Positions 9,491-18,988 of a stretch of 64,000 bases of DNA are shown one piece after another; within the stretch, counting starts at the first letter, position 1, and each line of letters begins with the position of its first letter. Under the pieces are notes generated by a model. It did not search any database, had not been told where the DNA came from, and worked only from the letters and a program-made list of their open reading frames with translations. Both the position numbers and the translations under genes were made by a program. The stretch lies in contig NZ_NIWW01000007.1 of NCBI RefSeq assembly GCF_002201535.1, forward strand, positions 124,001 to 188,000, read 5' to 3'. Source of the DNA: Lacimicrobium sp. SS2-24. GTDB taxonomy: Bacteria > Pseudomonadota > Gammaproteobacteria > Enterobacterales > Alteromonadaceae.

Positions 9491-10201
9491 ATGGACAGAA
9501 CACAGAGCCGGGCCCTGGCGTTGGGTGTTTTTCTGGGATTGGGCTTGCTGGGGTACTTGTTGGCCAGTGCCGCCATTGATGTGAAGGAATATGAACGCAC
9601 GGTGACGGTCAAAGGCTTGTCGGAGCGCGAAGTGGCCGCAGATGTGGTGATTTGGCCGGTCGCCTTTACCAATGCCGGCAATGATGTGCAGCAACTCTAT
9701 CTGACGATGGACGAACATGTTGAAAAGATCCGGGCTTTTTTAACCTTAAAAGGCATTGCCGAGGACGCCATCAGTATCAATCCACCCCTGGTGACAGACA
9801 AATCCGCCCAGCAGTGGGGAGGAGGACAAAAAGCGGAGTTCCGCTATACCGCCACGCAGACAGTGACCGTCTATTCGAACGAAATCGAACAGGTGCGTCA
9901 CGCCATGCAAAGTATCTCGGAGCTGGGAAAAGAGGGGCTGGTATTTGGCGGCAATGCCTATGAAAACCAGCCTGACTATCAGTTTAGTGGTCTAAATGGG
10001 CTGAAACCTGAGATGGTAGAGGAGGCCACCCGTCATGCCCGCAGTGTGGCACAGAAGTTTGCCCACGATTCTGACAGTCAATTGGGTAAGATCCGCCGGG
10101 CGTCACAAGGGCAGTTCAGCATCAGCGACAGAGATCGCAATACGCCTTACCTGAAAAAAGTGCGCGTGGTGTCCACCATCGAATATTACCTGGTGGATTG
10201 A
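9491..10201 (+). CDS. SIMPL (DUF541) domain protein, periplasmic, membrane-anchored
   Basis: A 236-aa protein with an uncleaved N-terminal hydrophobic anchor (residues about 8-28, including GVFLGLGLLGYLLASAAI) and a SIMPL/YggE-type domain. The beta strand RTVTVKGLSEREVAADV is the usual family opening, with variable ridges after it. Members such as E. coli YggE are implicated in oxidative-stress tolerance, but their mechanism is not settled. A GGAG ribosome site lies 7 bases before the ATG. Its stop codon abuts the stop codon of the convergent PhoD-like gene with no base between. Confidence 0.85.
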   Translation: MDRTQSRALALGVFLGLGLLGYLLASAAIDVKEYERTVTVKGLSEREVAADVVIWPVAFTNAGNDVQQLYLTMDEHVEKIRAFLTLKGIAEDAISINPPLVTDKSAQQWGGGQKAEFRYTATQTVTVYSNEIEQVRHAMQSISELGKEGLVFGGNAYENQPDYQFSGLNGLKPEMVEEATRHARSVAQKFAHDSDSQLGKIRRASQGQFSISDRDRNTPYLKKVRVVSTIEYYLVD

Positions 10202-12076
10202 TTACCTGAATTCCGTTACTCCCTTATTACTGAGCACGCGGGCGCGAATTTTCTCATAATCGTCGTTGAGCAATACCTGCCCGATACCACTTTGGTTGAG
10301 CAGCACGCCATCCGTTCCTTCCGGTTGACGCCGTTTCACCCGCATGCGCCGCCTCTTAGTGAAATAGTTAAGGGGGGAGCGGCTGGCAAATAGCCAGCGA
10401 TTGAGACGGTCGAACCAGCGCAGCAAGCCCTTTGGAAAGGTGTTCTTTATGCCACTGGAGGTAATTTGCAGAATTTCGGGACTGTTTGCGCGAAACCGCA
10501 GGGTCACGTTGTAAACAAAAGAATAATGCACATCTCCGGAGAGGATGACAAAGTGAGGTGGCGTTTTATGATGACGGAAGATATTCAACAGCACATTTGC
10601 CGCACCAGGGTGGGCCATCCAGTTTTCAGCATCAACCAACAGCGCTTTGCCGAAAAACGTGAAAATGCGTTGCACCACTTCGATTAACTTGACCCCAAAA
10701 ACCGGTGCCGGCGACACCATGATCACCGCATTTTCTCCGATTAACTGCTGCTGTAGCTCACTCAGACTCTCCCAGTCCATCAATCCGGAGGGTTTTGCAG
10801 CGTTACTCTCAGATCGCCAGCGATGGGTCCGGGTGTCCAGAACAATCAGTTTCGGGGTGGTATCCAGATGGTAGTGCCAGTGTTCCCACTTCAACATCTT
10901 GTCAATGAGTTGGTCATGCTCACCAATCCCCTTTTCGCTGAAATGCGGCAGTGTGTCTGTCAGTAAGTCTGAGTAGTTTTCGGGCTTGTTGCCCCAACCC
11001 TGACATAGAAAATAGGCGAGCAGGGCATTGCCGATGATGCGTTTCGAGAAAGGATGGTGGTAAGCCGATTCTTCCCAGGCGCGACTGAGGTTCCAGTCAT
11101 CAGTGACATCATGGTCATCGAAGATCATATAGCAGGGGAGGTGTGCCAGTGCCCGGCGCACCGACGTGAGATTGGCGCTAAACGCTTTGATGGCGGCCAT
11201 TTCCTGTCGATATCGCGCCCGATGTTGAGTGGGAATGCGGTTCTCCCCTGCCTCCAGATCGATCCGTTGCCAGCACTCCGGGGACCAGACAAGCAGATAC
11301 ATGGCAATCACCTCACTGAAACTGATCAGGTGATTGTGCGCCCCGGATGCGGTGAAAATCGGTTTGCTGGCTCCGGTAAAGAGCCGCTCCAGCATTTTTT
11401 GTGACGCTTTATCTGCCGGCAGCAATGACTCTCGCTGATAGTAGCAATGGGGATCGCTGTATAGCTTCTGACTGCAGTTGGTTTTTGTACCCTGCCATGT
11501 TTCATCATATAACCCCAATGTGTCGATGAGCTGATGAATGGCCACCAACATCGGCCCGGCAACATCATCGGCATAAATCTGATCGCCAGATAACATCAGC
11601 AAAGCAGGACGCTGTGTCAGATCCTGTTCCGAGCTGGCTATCAGGTGGTCCACCTGCAACATGCCGTCTTCTGAAGAGTGATGAGGTTTGCGGCAGGAGC
11701 CGTGCAAAAGGTTGTCGATACGTGAACTCAGAACAAAACCAGGTAAGTTATGGCCGGGATAACAGAGGTCAGAGAGCATTTTGCTCACCGGACAACGCTG
11801 TTTGCCGAGCAGCAAGTCATAACTCAGCAAGGTATCTTCCGGTAAGGGATGGTCGACAGGAATATGCAACAAATGCATAAAACAGTGCTGGCCAAGGGGA
11901 ATCTGCTGGTGTTCGGGTTGGCCAAGAGTCTGCTTTAATAGCGGTTGTTCTGGAGTCAGGAATAGCTGAAACTCAATCTCACAGGCAGCCGAGGTGACCA
12001 ACCAGAAATTCAGTTCAGTTGGCGAGCTATGACGTAATATGGGTCCGGCAAGGACAGTCTGTTTAAGATTCTGCAC
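10202..12076 (-). CDS. PhoD-like metallophosphatase
   Basis: A 624-aa protein of the PhoD-like phosphatase group, metal-dependent phosphoesterases of the calcineurin-like fold. Metal-ligand motifs are visible: LMLSGDQIYADD near residue 160, YMIFDDHDVTDDWN near 310 and VILSGDVHYSF near 520. No signal peptide or Tat motif is present, so it is probably cytoplasmic, unlike classical secreted PhoD. It is divergent from a phytase-like exported protein, which suggests a phosphate-scavenging pair. A weak Pho-box-like sequence lies in the shared 168-bp gap. The substrate is unknown. Confidence 0.83.
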   Translation of the reverse strand: MQNLKQTVLAGPILRHSSPTELNFWLVTSAACEIEFQLFLTPEQPLLKQTLGQPEHQQIPLGQHCFMHLLHIPVDHPLPEDTLLSYDLLLGKQRCPVSKMLSDLCYPGHNLPGFVLSSRIDNLLHGSCRKPHHSSEDGMLQVDHLIASSEQDLTQRPALLMLSGDQIYADDVAGPMLVAIHQLIDTLGLYDETWQGTKTNCSQKLYSDPHCYYQRESLLPADKASQKMLERLFTGASKPIFTASGAHNHLISFSEVIAMYLLVWSPECWQRIDLEAGENRIPTQHRARYRQEMAAIKAFSANLTSVRRALAHLPCYMIFDDHDVTDDWNLSRAWEESAYHHPFSKRIIGNALLAYFLCQGWGNKPENYSDLLTDTLPHFSEKGIGEHDQLIDKMLKWEHWHYHLDTTPKLIVLDTRTHRWRSESNAAKPSGLMDWESLSELQQQLIGENAVIMVSPAPVFGVKLIEVVQRIFTFFGKALLVDAENWMAHPGAANVLLNIFRHHKTPPHFVILSGDVHYSFVYNVTLRFRANSPEILQITSSGIKNTFPKGLLRWFDRLNRWLFASRSPLNYFTKRRRMRVKRRQPEGTDGVLLNQSGIGQVLLNDDYEKIRARVLSNKGVTEFR

Positions 12077-12146
12077 CCGTTATTTTTACCAGCCCTGTAA
12101 CCTTACTGCAATTGACTGTGCCGATAATTTGTAAAGCAATATGAAT

Positions 12147-12164
12147 CTCAGAGTCAGATGACAG
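12147..12164 (-). promoter_or_regulatory. Weak candidate Pho box between the two phosphatase-like genes
   Basis: On the minus strand a perfect half-site CTGTCAT is followed after 4 bases by CTCTGAG, which matches the second half-site at 4 of 7 positions. The 7-4-7 spacing is that of PhoB sites, but one weak half makes this tentative. Confidence 0.25.
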
Positions 12165-12244
12165 TTGGGGTTGACCCCCCTTTGTCCTTGCCAGTACTCT
12201 CAACGTCACGGGTAAGGGGCTCAAGCGGAGAAACAGGAGCAATG

Positions 12245-13348
12245 ATGGTGAGGTATATCGGGCTGTTGGTAACGTTGTTATGGTGTTCAGGGTGGTCTGA
12301 GATGGCCCTGGCGCAGTCATTGGAAGTAAAAGGTCGCTGGCTGCGAAGTGCTGATGGCACAGTGATGGTAGATCCTCAGCCTTCAGGCCTGATGCTATGG
12401 CAGCAGCAGTTGCTGTCAGTTTCTGATCGCAGTGCCCATGTATCACAGCGTCTGAAAATTCACCCGATTGATGCCAGCCGAGCCACTCTGAATGGGCCGC
12501 AATGGCCCATCAAACTGGCTAACGGACTAAAGGACAGTTGTTTTGCTGATTATGTGACAGATAACCCTGATCTCGAAGCGCTGACCGCAGATCCTCACAA
12601 TCCTAAAGCCTTTGTGACGGTGACCGAAGATGCCTCGCGATCAACCTTAACGCCCGCTTGTGCCAAACGTTATGGACAGTCTGGCTCAACTGCATTTCCG
12701 ACACTGTTGCTCAGACTTGAACTGCAGCATGATGACAGCTTGTTGGTAACAGGTATGCGGCCCGTGCGTTTTGCTCCAGAATATCGGGTGGGCAACTTTC
12801 CCAATGATGGCATTGAGGGGCTGGCTGTGACTCCCGGCGGTACCTTGTATCTTGCACTGGAAAAAGATCTGGCAATTCAGCCAAGAATCTTTCAAATCAC
12901 CATCGATGAAAGGTTCTGGCAATCGCAGGCTTTTATTGACGTAGAGGATGCCGAATTGCTGTTGCCTGAGTTTGCCTCTGGCAATCATCCCATCAATGGT
13001 CTGGCCTACTATAATCCGGGGCAGGGGGCGGGCTTTTTGCTGGCAGCCGCCCGCAACGATGACCAGCTATGGATTTTGGATCTGGATAAGGCGTTGCCAA
13101 CCCGAATGTTACAGTTGACCTTTCTGGCCGAAGCCGGGGGCGATTGTGACGACTGGCAGCCTGTTACCTACACCGCCATTGAGGGACTCGCGGTACAGGA
13201 CCAGACGCTATGGATGATGAATGATCCGTGGAAAGAGAATTATCTGAAGAATGTGATTTGCGATATTAACCGGCCTCATTTTCAGAACATGTCCGCCTTG
13301 CTGTTTAAACTGCCTCTGAATCCACTCTGGTTTAAAAAACCGATGTAA
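12245..13348 (+). CDS. Exported phytase-like domain protein (esterase-like activity of phytase)
   Basis: About 367 aa with a clear signal peptide, including VRYIGLLVTLLWCSGWSEMALAQ, cleaved probably after ALA. The body fits the phytase-like beta-propeller family: NDGIEGLAVTPGGTLYLALEKD near residue 185 and the later IEGLAVQDQTLWMMND are the paired repeats typical of that family. Activity is not established; secreted phosphoesterase is a reasonable guess. The frame is open from 12158, but AGGAG sits right before the ATG pair at 12242/12245 and the signal peptide begins there. Divergent from the PhoD-like gene. Confidence 0.8.
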   Translation: MVRYIGLLVTLLWCSGWSEMALAQSLEVKGRWLRSADGTVMVDPQPSGLMLWQQQLLSVSDRSAHVSQRLKIHPIDASRATLNGPQWPIKLANGLKDSCFADYVTDNPDLEALTADPHNPKAFVTVTEDASRSTLTPACAKRYGQSGSTAFPTLLLRLELQHDDSLLVTGMRPVRFAPEYRVGNFPNDGIEGLAVTPGGTLYLALEKDLAIQPRIFQITIDERFWQSQAFIDVEDAELLLPEFASGNHPINGLAYYNPGQGAGFLLAAARNDDQLWILDLDKALPTRMLQLTFLAEAGGDCDDWQPVTYTAIEGLAVQDQTLWMMNDPWKENYLKNVICDINRPHFQNMSALLFKLPLNPLWFKKPM

Positions 13349-13350
13349 CA

Positions 13351-13385
13351 GATCGCCACGAGTCTGGCCTGCATTCTCGTGGCGA
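13351..13385. terminator. Bidirectional hairpin between convergent genes
   Basis: A perfect 11-bp inverted repeat (ATCGCCACGAG at 13351-13361 with CTCGTGGCGAT at 13375-13385, 13-base loop) lies between the phytase-like gene and the convergent DUF3718 gene. There is no strong T tract on either side. Confidence 0.5.
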
Positions 13386-13394
13386 TGACAACCC

Positions 13395-13757
13395 TTACAA
13401 GCGATTGGCTTGTTGCTGCAAATAGGCCAGCACGTCTTTCGCCTGGCGGGATTGAGAAAAGGTGAGCAGGTCCTCTCCTGCACAGGTAACACCGTCAGAT
13501 TGTAACACCGTCCGGTATACGCCTCTTGATGTGGACGCCACACGTCCCACCTGTTGGCCAACGTTTCTGCGTAGCATCGACACGTCATTATGAATGACGG
13601 CTTTACAGAATCCGGAGAACATCAGATCTCCGGTAAACTGGTATGCCTGGTCGGCACTATGGCTGCTGTGGGTTTTATGAACCGGCGTCTTGACTGAAGC
13701 GACCGACAGCATTGGCACGATTGTCATCACCGATGTGATCAGAGTTAATGTTTTCAT
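13395..13757 (-). CDS. DUF3718-like small exported protein
   Basis: A 120-aa product with a signal peptide (MKTLTLITSVMTIVPMLSVASV) and a mature part containing FTGDLMFSGFCKAVIHNDVSML and the later GVTCAGEDLLTFSQ, with two cysteines that could form a disulfide. This resembles the DUF3718 family of small periplasmic proteins found in Alteromonadales and relatives; their role is unknown. A GAGGTG ribosome site precedes the ATG at 13757, so the longer frame from 13769 is not used. Confidence 0.7.
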   Translation of the reverse strand: MKTLTLITSVMTIVPMLSVASVKTPVHKTHSSHSADQAYQFTGDLMFSGFCKAVIHNDVSMLRRNVGQQVGRVASTSRGVYRTVLQSDGVTCAGEDLLTFSQSRQAKDVLAYLQQQANRL

Positions 13758-14240
13758 TTTGCACCTCACTGGTTTATCTCTTCAAAGGCAGGTAACACCC
13801 TGCCTGATTTACTTTAGAGAACTGCCATCAATTGTCTGTGGTGATTTTGTAGACACTGAGTTAGCAGTTTGTAACACGGCGACGAAAGGACCATAAACGG
13901 GCGCATTTGTGCCAAAGTGCCCCAGTTTTAGTGCGAAAAAGGAATATAAAAATGATTTTTTATTCGAAGAATATCTTAAAAGTGACGGTATTAATGGGGG
14001 GCATTGATATGGCGATGCAAAATTTTAACGGATATTTAATAACGTGATGAAAAATCTATTGGTATTTAACTGATTTATTTACCATTATCTGAATGGCGTC
14101 AGGCACATAGGCAGGTGTGCTGAGTGGTCTGACAAAAATAGAGAAGAAAATGCCAGGCTGGCCGATATATAGGCCAGTTGTGTGTCTGCATCCTGCACCT
14201 GGCACTCAAAACTTATGTCATATCAACCTGGTACGCTGTT
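13758..14240. other. 483-bp regulatory gap upstream of the chemoreceptor gene
   Basis: No gene is visible. The left half is the promoter side of the DUF3718 gene and the middle (about 13930-14095) is markedly A+T-rich. The right end holds a FliA-like -10 element inside a nested inverted repeat, described separately. No riboswitch consensus is recognisable. Confidence 0.5.
14151..14204 (+). promoter_or_regulatory. Candidate FliA (sigma-28) -10 element within a nested inverted repeat
   Basis: GCCGATAT at 14161-14168 matches 7 of 8 bases of the sigma-28 -10 consensus GCCGATAA, about 75 bp upstream of the chemoreceptor start. The -35 region is poor. The site lies in a palindrome (CTGGCC 14158-14163 with GGCCAG 14172-14177) closed by outer arms TGCCAGG (14151-14157) and CCTGGCA (14198-14204). 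Confidence 0.4.
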
Positions 14241-16379
14241 ATGAATGCATTTCGACAAGCTTCTTTGGCCCTTAAACTTCTTTTCACCGTTGGTGTATTG
14301 CTGATCGTTGTAACCCTGGCCTTCTTACTTTATAGCAATTGGTCATTGGGACGCTCTGAACAGATCATTGTTGAAGAAGTCAGTGAACAGCTTGAGCAAC
14401 AGGTGGTAACCGGGCTTAAAGCTCAGGCCGGGCAGCAGGCCGCCGAAGTTGTAGCCGCCATAGAGACCCTATATCAGTATCCCAGAGCGTTAGCGGCGCA
14501 GCTGGCGCAAACCATTGAGGACGGTGGCGACGATGCACTGAGTCGTCAACAGGTGCAGAATCTGGTGCGCTATACCTTGTCGGTGAGCCCCTCTTCGTCC
14601 ATGTATGCGCAGTTTGAGGATAATGGCTTTCATGACAGCGACCAGGATTATCAGTCTGGTTTCGCCCATTCAGTGGATGGTCATGGCTCTTTAGAGATCT
14701 ACTACGTGCGTGAGCCAGATGGCAGTCTGGTGCTGGAGCAGGTGGATGATGCTGACGAAAAACATGACACCAGTCTAGATGAATTTGGTTTCAGAGCCGC
14801 AGAGTGGTATTTGTGCGCGATGGAGAAGCGACGCCCCTGTATTACCAATCCCTACAATTATGAAATCCGTCCCGGTTATGAAGAGCTGATGACCAGTCTC
14901 ACTGTGCCTATTATGGCCGCGGGCAGCTTTCGTGGTGTGGTCGGGGCGGACATGAACCTGCCCATATTGCAGACCCGCGCAAAAGAGTTAGCCGCGTCAT
15001 TGTTTGATGGTAAGTCCAAGGTCTATCTGGTTAGCCAGGACGGCATTCTGGCTGCTGCAACGGATGGTGCCGAAAAACTGGCCAGACCCTTCTCAGAACT
15101 GGTCAACAAGCAGGAAGCCGAGAGGCTGATGGCACTGACAGAATCTCAACAGGCACTGAAAGTGGGTTCCTACCTGTATGTGGCACAACCTATCAATATC
15201 GCAACCGCGTCGACCCAATGGAAGCTGATTATCGGTGTGGATTATCAGGCGGCGATGGCGGCTGTGGGCGCGGTTTCCCGCTCGATAGGGGATGAGGTCA
15301 ATGCCTTGCTGAGCCAACTGCTGATCATTGCATTGGTGCTAATGGCGGCTTCGCTCATGGTTGTCTGGCTGTTCACTCAGTCCATTGTCAGTCCATTAAG
15401 GCTGGTCTCAGATCGCATGAAACAGCTTGCCGGGCAGGGCGGCGATCTGACCCAGAATCTTGAGGTGAATACCCATGCCGAACTGATTTCCCTGGCCGAT
15501 GGTTTTAACCAGTTTCAGGATAAAATCCGCGCCCTGCTGGACAGTGTTAAATCCTCGAGTCGTGAAGTAGCCGGAAGTGCCGGTGAAACACAGGGCTTTG
15601 CTCAGAACACCAGCGATCAAATCAGCCGTCAGCACCAGGAAATTGACAGCGTAGTAACGGCGATAACAGAAATGTCCTCAACGGCAGCGGATGTGGCTAA
15701 ACATGCCAACGAAGCGGCAGACAGTGCACAGGCCGTGCGCAAATCTGCTAATACGACCGAGCAGAAGCTTAAGTTTGCGGTGGAGGAAGTGAGTCAGCTT
15801 TCAGCGGATATGGGCACCGCTTCGGAGGCGGTGGCAAAAGTGTCGGGGCGCAGTGACGATATTCGCAAGATCCTGGATGTGATTGGTGCCATTGCCGAGC
15901 AAACCAATCTGCTGGCATTGAATGCTGCGATTGAGGCTGCGCGCGCCGGTGATCATGGTCGTGGCTTCTCGGTGGTTGCGGACGAGGTTCGCGCACTGGC
16001 CTCAAAGACGGCCGATTCAGTGGAGGAAATCAGCAATGTCATTGCCGGTTTGCAAAATGAAGTCAAAACCACGGTGAGCGTTATAGACCAGAACAGTACC
16101 CGCGCTTCTTCCACCGCAGAAAAGTCAGAAGAAGCGTTTAAAGATTTGACCGTGATAGTGACCGAAGTGGGCAATATTTCCGATCGCATCATGCAAATGG
16201 CCACGGCCGCCGAGGAGCAGAGTGTGGTCAGTGAAGAGCTCAATCAGAATATGGTCTCGATTGGCGATGCAACCAGTCAGGTTGCGGCCTTGGCGAAATC
16301 CTCCATGCATAGCGCACAGGATATTGCCGACTGCGTAGAAAAACTCCAGCAGCAACTGGACAAGCTAAAAACCGAATAG
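14241..16379 (+). CDS. Methyl-accepting chemotaxis protein with periplasmic sensor
   Basis: A 712-aa transmembrane chemoreceptor. After a short N-terminus comes TM1 (about residues 12-32), a long periplasmic region of roughly 330 residues of dCACHE type judging by size and by the VPIMAAGSFRGVVGADM segment, TM2 (LLIIALVLMAASLMVVWLF), and a HAMP domain. The cytoplasmic coiled coil has the conserved hairpin tip IAEQTNLLALNAAIEAARAG. The ligand is unknown. The frame is open from 14178; the ATG at 14241 directly precedes the first TM and is preferred, although its ribosome site is weak. Confidence 0.93.
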   Translation: MNAFRQASLALKLLFTVGVLLIVVTLAFLLYSNWSLGRSEQIIVEEVSEQLEQQVVTGLKAQAGQQAAEVVAAIETLYQYPRALAAQLAQTIEDGGDDALSRQQVQNLVRYTLSVSPSSSMYAQFEDNGFHDSDQDYQSGFAHSVDGHGSLEIYYVREPDGSLVLEQVDDADEKHDTSLDEFGFRAAEWYLCAMEKRRPCITNPYNYEIRPGYEELMTSLTVPIMAAGSFRGVVGADMNLPILQTRAKELAASLFDGKSKVYLVSQDGILAAATDGAEKLARPFSELVNKQEAERLMALTESQQALKVGSYLYVAQPINIATASTQWKLIIGVDYQAAMAAVGAVSRSIGDEVNALLSQLLIIALVLMAASLMVVWLFTQSIVSPLRLVSDRMKQLAGQGGDLTQNLEVNTHAELISLADGFNQFQDKIRALLDSVKSSSREVAGSAGETQGFAQNTSDQISRQHQEIDSVVTAITEMSSTAADVAKHANEAADSAQAVRKSANTTEQKLKFAVEEVSQLSADMGTASEAVAKVSGRSDDIRKILDVIGAIAEQTNLLALNAAIEAARAGDHGRGFSVVADEVRALASKTADSVEEISNVIAGLQNEVKTTVSVIDQNSTRASSTAEKSEEAFKDLTVIVTEVGNISDRIMQMATAAEEQSVVSEELNQNMVSIGDATSQVAALAKSSMHSAQDIADCVEKLQQQLDKLKTE

Positions 16380-16407
16380 CCTCTGAAACAGGACTGGATA
16401 ACAGCAA

Positions 16408-16440
16408 AACGCCAGCATCATGCTGGCGTTTTTATTTTTT
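16408..16440. terminator. Strong bidirectional intrinsic terminator
   Basis: AACGCCAGCA (16408-16417) pairs perfectly with TGCTGGCGTT (16421-16430) across a 3-base loop, followed by TTTATTTTTT. It lies between the convergent chemoreceptor gene and ilvH; an A tract on the other side makes it usable in both directions. Confidence 0.85.
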
Positions 16441-16454
16441 ACGGCCCTTTTGGA

Positions 16455-16952
16455 TCAGGGACGCAGGGCCTTATCACCGCGGGCCAGACCACACACGCCG
16501 GTACGTGACAGCTCGACAATTTCTCCGGTCTGACCAATGGTCTGTACAAAGGCATCGAGTTTGTCGCTGGTGCCGGTGAGTTCGATGGTGTAGTTCTTGG
16601 GGGTCACGTCGACGATTTTACCGCGAAAGATCTCCACCGTTCGTTTCACTTCTGCACGGCTATTTTCGTTGCGGGTCGCCACTTTGACCAGCATCAGCTC
16701 ACGTTCCACGTGACTGCCTTCGGTCAGGTCAGAGATTTTCAGTACGTCGATGAGCTTGTTGACCTGTTTGGTGATCTGTTCGATCACTTTATCATCACCC
16801 TGGGTGGTGATGGTGAGTCTGGACAGACTGGAGTCATCAATGGGAGCCACACACAAAGAGTCTACGTTGTAGGCCCGCTGTGAGAACAGCCCGATGATAC
16901 GTGACAGCGCGCCCGGTTCGTTTTCCATTAATACAGAAATAATTCTTCTCAT
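16455..16952 (-). CDS. ilvH: Acetolactate synthase III small (regulatory) subunit
   Basis: IlvH is the valine-binding regulatory subunit of acetohydroxyacid synthase. The 165-aa product begins [26 protein letters not shown], a typical ACT-domain opening with the N-E-P-G-A-L-S-R ligand motif, and has the usual C-terminal domain ending in a DKALRP-type tail. Its ATG overlaps the ilvI stop by one base (TGATG), which implies translational coupling and one operon. Confidence 0.96.
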   Translation of the reverse strand: MRRIISVLMENEPGALSRIIGLFSQRAYNVDSLCVAPIDDSSLSRLTITTQGDDKVIEQITKQVNKLIDVLKISDLTEGSHVERELMLVKVATRNENSRAEVKRTVEIFRGKIVDVTPKNYTIELTGTSDKLDAFVQTIGQTGEIVELSRTGVCGLARGDKALRP

Positions 16953-18670
16953 CAGGTGCGCTCCGTTTTACTCAATCTCATATCATCCATCGCGCCATAC
17001 TTGATCTGCATGGGATAAACATGTTCGTTTTGATCCACGCTGATGTCCATAAACACCAGTTTGTCTTTCATAGCAAAACAGCGTGCCATGGCGTCATCCA
17101 GTTCTTCGGGCTTATCCACTTTTATACCCACATGCCCATAGGCCTCTGCCAGCTTCACGAAATCCGGTAATGAGTCCATATAGGAATGTGAATGCCGTCC
17201 CTTGTAAATCATATCCTGCCATTGGCGCACCATACCCAGGGCACGGTTGTTCAGAGAAATGATTTTTACCGGCATACCGTACTGCAGGCAGGTGGCAAGT
17301 TCCTGAATATTCATCTGGATACTGCCATCGCCGGTGACGCAGGCCACCACGGCATCGGGATGAGCCACCTGCACGCCCATGGCGGCTGGCAGGCCAAAGC
17401 CCATGGTGCCAAGGCCACCGGAATTGATCCAACGTCTTGGCTTCGCAAACGGATAGTAGAGGGCCGCAAACATTTGATGTTGCCCCACGTCAGACGTGAC
17501 GTAAGCATCCCCCTGAGTATGTTTGTAAAGTGATTCGATCACCTCCTGAGGTTTAATCTGCTTGTCGTCTTTGGCATAGGCAAGACAATCACGACTGCGC
17601 CATGCTTCTATCTGCTCCCACCAATCCAGCAACTGATCTTTGCGTTCGTTCTCATCAATTTCATGCATCTGTTCAAAAAATTGGGTCAGAACGGTTTTGA
17701 CAGAGCCCACTACCGGAATATGCACATTAATGGTCTTGGAAATAGAGGCGGGATCAATATCCACATGGATAATCTGCGCGTGAGGGCAAAACTTCTGCAC
17801 ATTGTTTGTGACCCGGTCATCAAAGCGCGCACCCAGCGCCAGGATGCAGTCTGCATTGTGCATGGTCTTGTTGGCTTGCACGGTACCATGCATGCCCAGC
17901 ATTCCCAGAAATTGCGGATGATCACCCGGAAAGGCTCCCAGCCCCATGAGGGTGTTGGTAACCGGCAGGTTAAGCTTCTCCGCCAGCTCTCTGACCAGCG
18001 GACTGGCGTCGCAAGCAATGGCGCCACCGCCAACATACACCACCGGACGCTTGGCTTTTAGCAGGACTTTAAGGGCCTTTTTAATCTGCCCCAGGTGCCC
18101 TTTGATGGTGGGATTGTAGGAGCGCATTTGCACCTTTTCCGGAAAACGATAGGGATGGCTTTCCTGCACGTTCACCGTATCTTTTGGAAGATCCACGACC
18201 ACCGGACCCGGACGACCACTGTTGGCGATGTAGTAGGCTTTGGCAATGGCTTCGGGGATATCAACGGCACGTTTTACCAGGAAACTGTGTTTCACAATGG
18301 GTCGCGAACAGCCGACCATGTCGGTTTCCTGGAATGCGTCTTCGCCAATATGCATAGAGGGCACCTGTCCGGATAGCACCACCATGGGTATGCTATCCAT
18401 GTAGGCAGTGGCAATGCCGGTGATGGTATTAGTCGCACCCGGGCCCGAGGTAACCAACACCGTGCCGGTTTGTCCTGTTGCCCTGGCATACCCATCCGCC
18501 ATATGCGCGGCGGCCTGTTCATGCCGGACCAGAATATGTTGCACATCCTGTTGGGCATAGAGTGCATCATAAATATCCAGTACAGCACCACCGGGATATC
18601 CGAATACGTGCTTTACCCCTACGTCTTTCAGTGCTCTTACCACCATGGCGGCACCTGACATCATTTCCAC
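16952..18670 (-). CDS. ilvI: Acetolactate synthase III large (catalytic) subunit
   Basis: IlvI makes acetolactate or acetohydroxybutyrate from pyruvate, the first common step of branched-chain amino acid synthesis. The 572-aa product has the N-terminal catalytic Glu region in [14 protein letters not shown], the FAD-binding middle domain, and the thiamine diphosphate motif in the [21 protein letters not shown] segment near 440. Length fits the family (574 in E. coli). A sigma-70-like promoter is visible about 135 bp upstream. The leader has hairpins but no branched-chain leader peptide. Confidence 0.97.
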   Translation of the reverse strand: MEMMSGAAMVVRALKDVGVKHVFGYPGGAVLDIYDALYAQQDVQHILVRHEQAAAHMADGYARATGQTGTVLVTSGPGATNTITGIATAYMDSIPMVVLSGQVPSMHIGEDAFQETDMVGCSRPIVKHSFLVKRAVDIPEAIAKAYYIANSGRPGPVVVDLPKDTVNVQESHPYRFPEKVQMRSYNPTIKGHLGQIKKALKVLLKAKRPVVYVGGGAIACDASPLVRELAEKLNLPVTNTLMGLGAFPGDHPQFLGMLGMHGTVQANKTMHNADCILALGARFDDRVTNNVQKFCPHAQIIHVDIDPASISKTINVHIPVVGSVKTVLTQFFEQMHEIDENERKDQLLDWWEQIEAWRSRDCLAYAKDDKQIKPQEVIESLYKHTQGDAYVTSDVGQHQMFAALYYPFAKPRRWINSGGLGTMGFGLPAAMGVQVAHPDAVVACVTGDGSIQMNIQELATCLQYGMPVKIISLNNRALGMVRQWQDMIYKGRHSHSYMDSLPDFVKLAEAYGHVGIKVDKPEELDDAMARCFAMKDKLVFMDISVDQNEHVYPMQIKYGAMDDMRLSKTERT

Positions 18671-18803
18671 CAGAAACTCTCCCGTTACTCAATTTTGCTG
18701 GATTTGGCCACGAACCTGGCTTGTCTGTTGCGGTATTTCACCCACGCCGGCCTGCAAACCGGCAGCGACAACCCGGTAAAAAGGATTATCTTGTTTACCC
18801 GGC

Positions 18804-18832
18804 ACTATACTGAATAGATAGGTGGTTTTAAA
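18804..18832 (-). promoter_or_regulatory. Candidate ilvIH promoter
   Basis: On the minus strand TTTAAA (18827-18832) and TATAGT (18804-18809) are spaced by 17 bases. The -10 matches the consensus at 5 of 6 positions. A start site near 18797 would give a leader of about 130 bases. Confidence 0.45.
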
Positions 18833-18954
18833 CAGAAAAAGGCATAAAAGTGAGATGAATATCCCATAATATCAAAAAAATAGGATGAAACTTTCGATTG
18901 GTCGCTAATTTCCTCTACAAGGCAGGCAAGAGAAGGGCGCCCCAAGAGAACAAA

Positions 18955-18979
18955 AGGCAGAGATCACCTGGCTCTGCCT
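18955..18979 (-). terminator. Intrinsic terminator of maoP
   Basis: Read on the minus strand, AGGCAGAG and CTCTGCCT form an 8-bp stem with a 9-base loop, followed by TTTTGTTCTC. It lies 10 bp after the maoP stop codon. Confidence 0.75.
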
Positions 18980-18988
18980 CTGTATGCA

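Larger units (their letters stand above)
18671..18988. other. 318-bp leader and promoter region of ilvIH
   Basis: No gene is visible. On the minus strand the proposed transcript (about 130 bases of leader) can form GGTAAA...TTTACC and a GCCGG...CCGGC hairpin, without a T tract. Upstream short frames (for example a 20-codon one starting MGYSSHFY) carry no run of Ile, Val or Leu codons. The A+T-rich segment 18830-18895 could serve Lrp-type control, which is inference from E. coli ilvIH. Confidence 0.45.

Noticed and set aside
13930-14240. c-di-GMP (GEMM) riboswitch before the chemoreceptor gene
   Set aside because: Such riboswitches occur before chemoreceptors in vibrios, but none of the conserved GEMM blocks is present.
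18671-18900. Possible branched-chain attenuator before ilvI
   Set aside because: The short leader frames have no run of Ile, Val or Leu codons and no hairpin is followed by a T tract, unlike the argC leader.
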